Positions 63,465-64,000 of a stretch of DNA of 64,000 nucleotides are shown one piece after another. This DNA comes from Burkholderia seminalis DSM 23518 (GTDB lineage Bacteria; Pseudomonadota; Gammaproteobacteria; Burkholderiales; Burkholderiaceae), in the NCBI RefSeq assembly GCF_902832885.1, contig NZ_CADFDK010000006.1, forward strand, positions 310,001 to 374,000. Reading direction: 5' to 3'. Position 1 is the first letter of the stretch; each line of letters starts with the position of its first letter. The notes beneath the pieces were generated by a model. It saw only the letters and a list, made by a program, of their open reading frames with translations. It had not been told where the DNA came from and did not search any database. A program made the position numbers and the translations under genes.

Positions 63465-64000
63465 ATGACTTGCGCGTTCGCCCGTACCGTCGAATCCCGC
63501 TACGCGGAGCTGACACCGACCGCCAAGCGCATCGCGAGCTACATGCTCGCGAACCTCGACCGTCTGGGGCTCGAGACTGCCGACCAGATCGCGCAGCAGG
63601 CCGGCACCAGCGGCATCTCGGTCGGGCGCTTCCTGCGCAGCGTGGGCTACCGCAATCTCGACGACCTGAAGCGCGAGCTGCGCGGCGGCAGCGATCGTCC
63701 GTGGATGATCACCGACCGGCTCGACGAATACCGCCGCACGGTGGGCACGCACTCGGTCGACGGCGATGTCGGCGGCAACGACGGCGCCCGCCGCGGCGAA
63801 CGCGCGCTCGCGTTGTCGCTCGAACGCGAGCTCGATGCGATCCGCCACGTGTACCGGCTCGCCGAAGGCCCGGTGTTCGCGCAGGTCGCCGACCGGATCG
63901 CACAGGCCGACGCGGTGTTCATCCTCGGCATCCAGTCGACGCGCGGCATCAGCAACGCCTTCAGCAGCTACCTCGAATACTTGCGCCCGCGCGTGTTCTA
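63465..64000 (+). CDS. MurR/RpiR family transcriptional regulator (runs off window end)
   Basis: The first 178 residues of an RpiR-type regulator. The N-terminal helix-turn-helix is at about residues 8-75 (RYAELTPTAKRIASYMLANLD; QAGTSGISVGRFLRSVGY). The SIS sugar-phosphate-binding domain starts at about 150 (AQADAVFILGIQSTRGISNAF) and is cut by the edge. ATG at 63465 begins MTCAFARTVESR. It is divergent from the oxalate decarboxylase gene and may regulate it or an unseen downstream operon. Confidence 0.9.
   Translation, partial: MTCAFARTVESRYAELTPTAKRIASYMLANLDRLGLETADQIAQQAGTSGISVGRFLRSVGYRNLDDLKRELRGGSDRPWMITDRLDEYRRTVGTHSVDGDVGGNDGARRGERALALSLERELDAIRHVYRLAEGPVFAQVADRIAQADAVFILGIQSTRGISNAFSSYLEYLRPRVF

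Noticed and set aside
1-64000. tRNA, rRNA, CRISPR arrays, insertion sequences and prophage genes
   Set aside because: I looked for tRNA-like cloverleaf ends, regular spaced repeats and transposase or integrase motifs and saw none; a dedicated tRNA or repeat search was not possible here.

Overview
The window is high-GC DNA (most genes end codons in G or C) whose gene content points to Burkholderia, most likely the Burkholderia cepacia complex. The strongest anchor is the three-gene FAD glucose dehydrogenase operon at 5846-9251. Its subunit sizes (168, 539 and 425 residues) and active-site His476 match the B. cepacia enzyme as I remember it. A VgrG locus, OmpC-type porin, alpha-2-macroglobulin/PBP1C pair and many LysR regulators and efflux pumps fit that genus. 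The mix looks like an accessory-rich region, perhaps of a secondary replicon (inference). I saw no rRNA, tRNA, CRISPR array, insertion sequence or prophage.

Layout. 1-3302: a type VI secretion VgrG and a downstream M23-like protein cut by the window edge. 4087-9251: porin, DoxX-like protein and the glucose dehydrogenase operon (gamma, alpha, cytochrome c beta), all leftward. 9557-17840: alpha-2-macroglobulin with an intact thioester motif, coupled to penicillin-binding protein 1C. 18000-21328: a lipoprotein, a GNAT acetyltransferase, a Bcr/CflA-type transporter broken by one extra base in a 6-base homopolymer, and a Met/Gln-rich exported protein.

21469-27642 is the most interesting block. 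Two convergent operons, one with a DUF1989 protein and a GntR/FCD regulator, the other with a periplasmic binding protein, a fused permease-ATPase, an amidase and a solitary ectoine-synthase-like protein, each carry the same 13-bp inverted repeat upstream. This looks like a self-contained, GntR-controlled pathway for uptake and breakdown (or cyclisation) of an amino-acid-like nitrogen compound. No ectA or ectB lies in the window.

28031-35335: a Glu/Asp-type binding protein, a subtilisin-like lipoprotein protease, then MgtA behind a leader of about 540 nt with two short ORFs and hairpins, and an outer-membrane protein. 35404-42729: regulators, PBP7-type endopeptidase, a MarR/isochorismatase-like/DHA2 efflux unit with a palindromic operator candidate, and a LysE exporter divergent from a LysR gene. 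42742-54139: SulP transporter, MscS-type channel, MocR regulator divergent from a YdeP-type molybdoenzyme followed by a bestrophin-like channel, and a FUSC transporter divergent from a LysR gene. 54539-60374: DHA2 efflux pump, small exported proteins, an orphan family-5 binding protein and a glycosyltransferase-like protein. 60390-64000: a Tat-exported oxalate decarboxylase upstream of the Mn transporter MntH, with a hexanucleotide repeat between them, and the start of an RpiR regulator.
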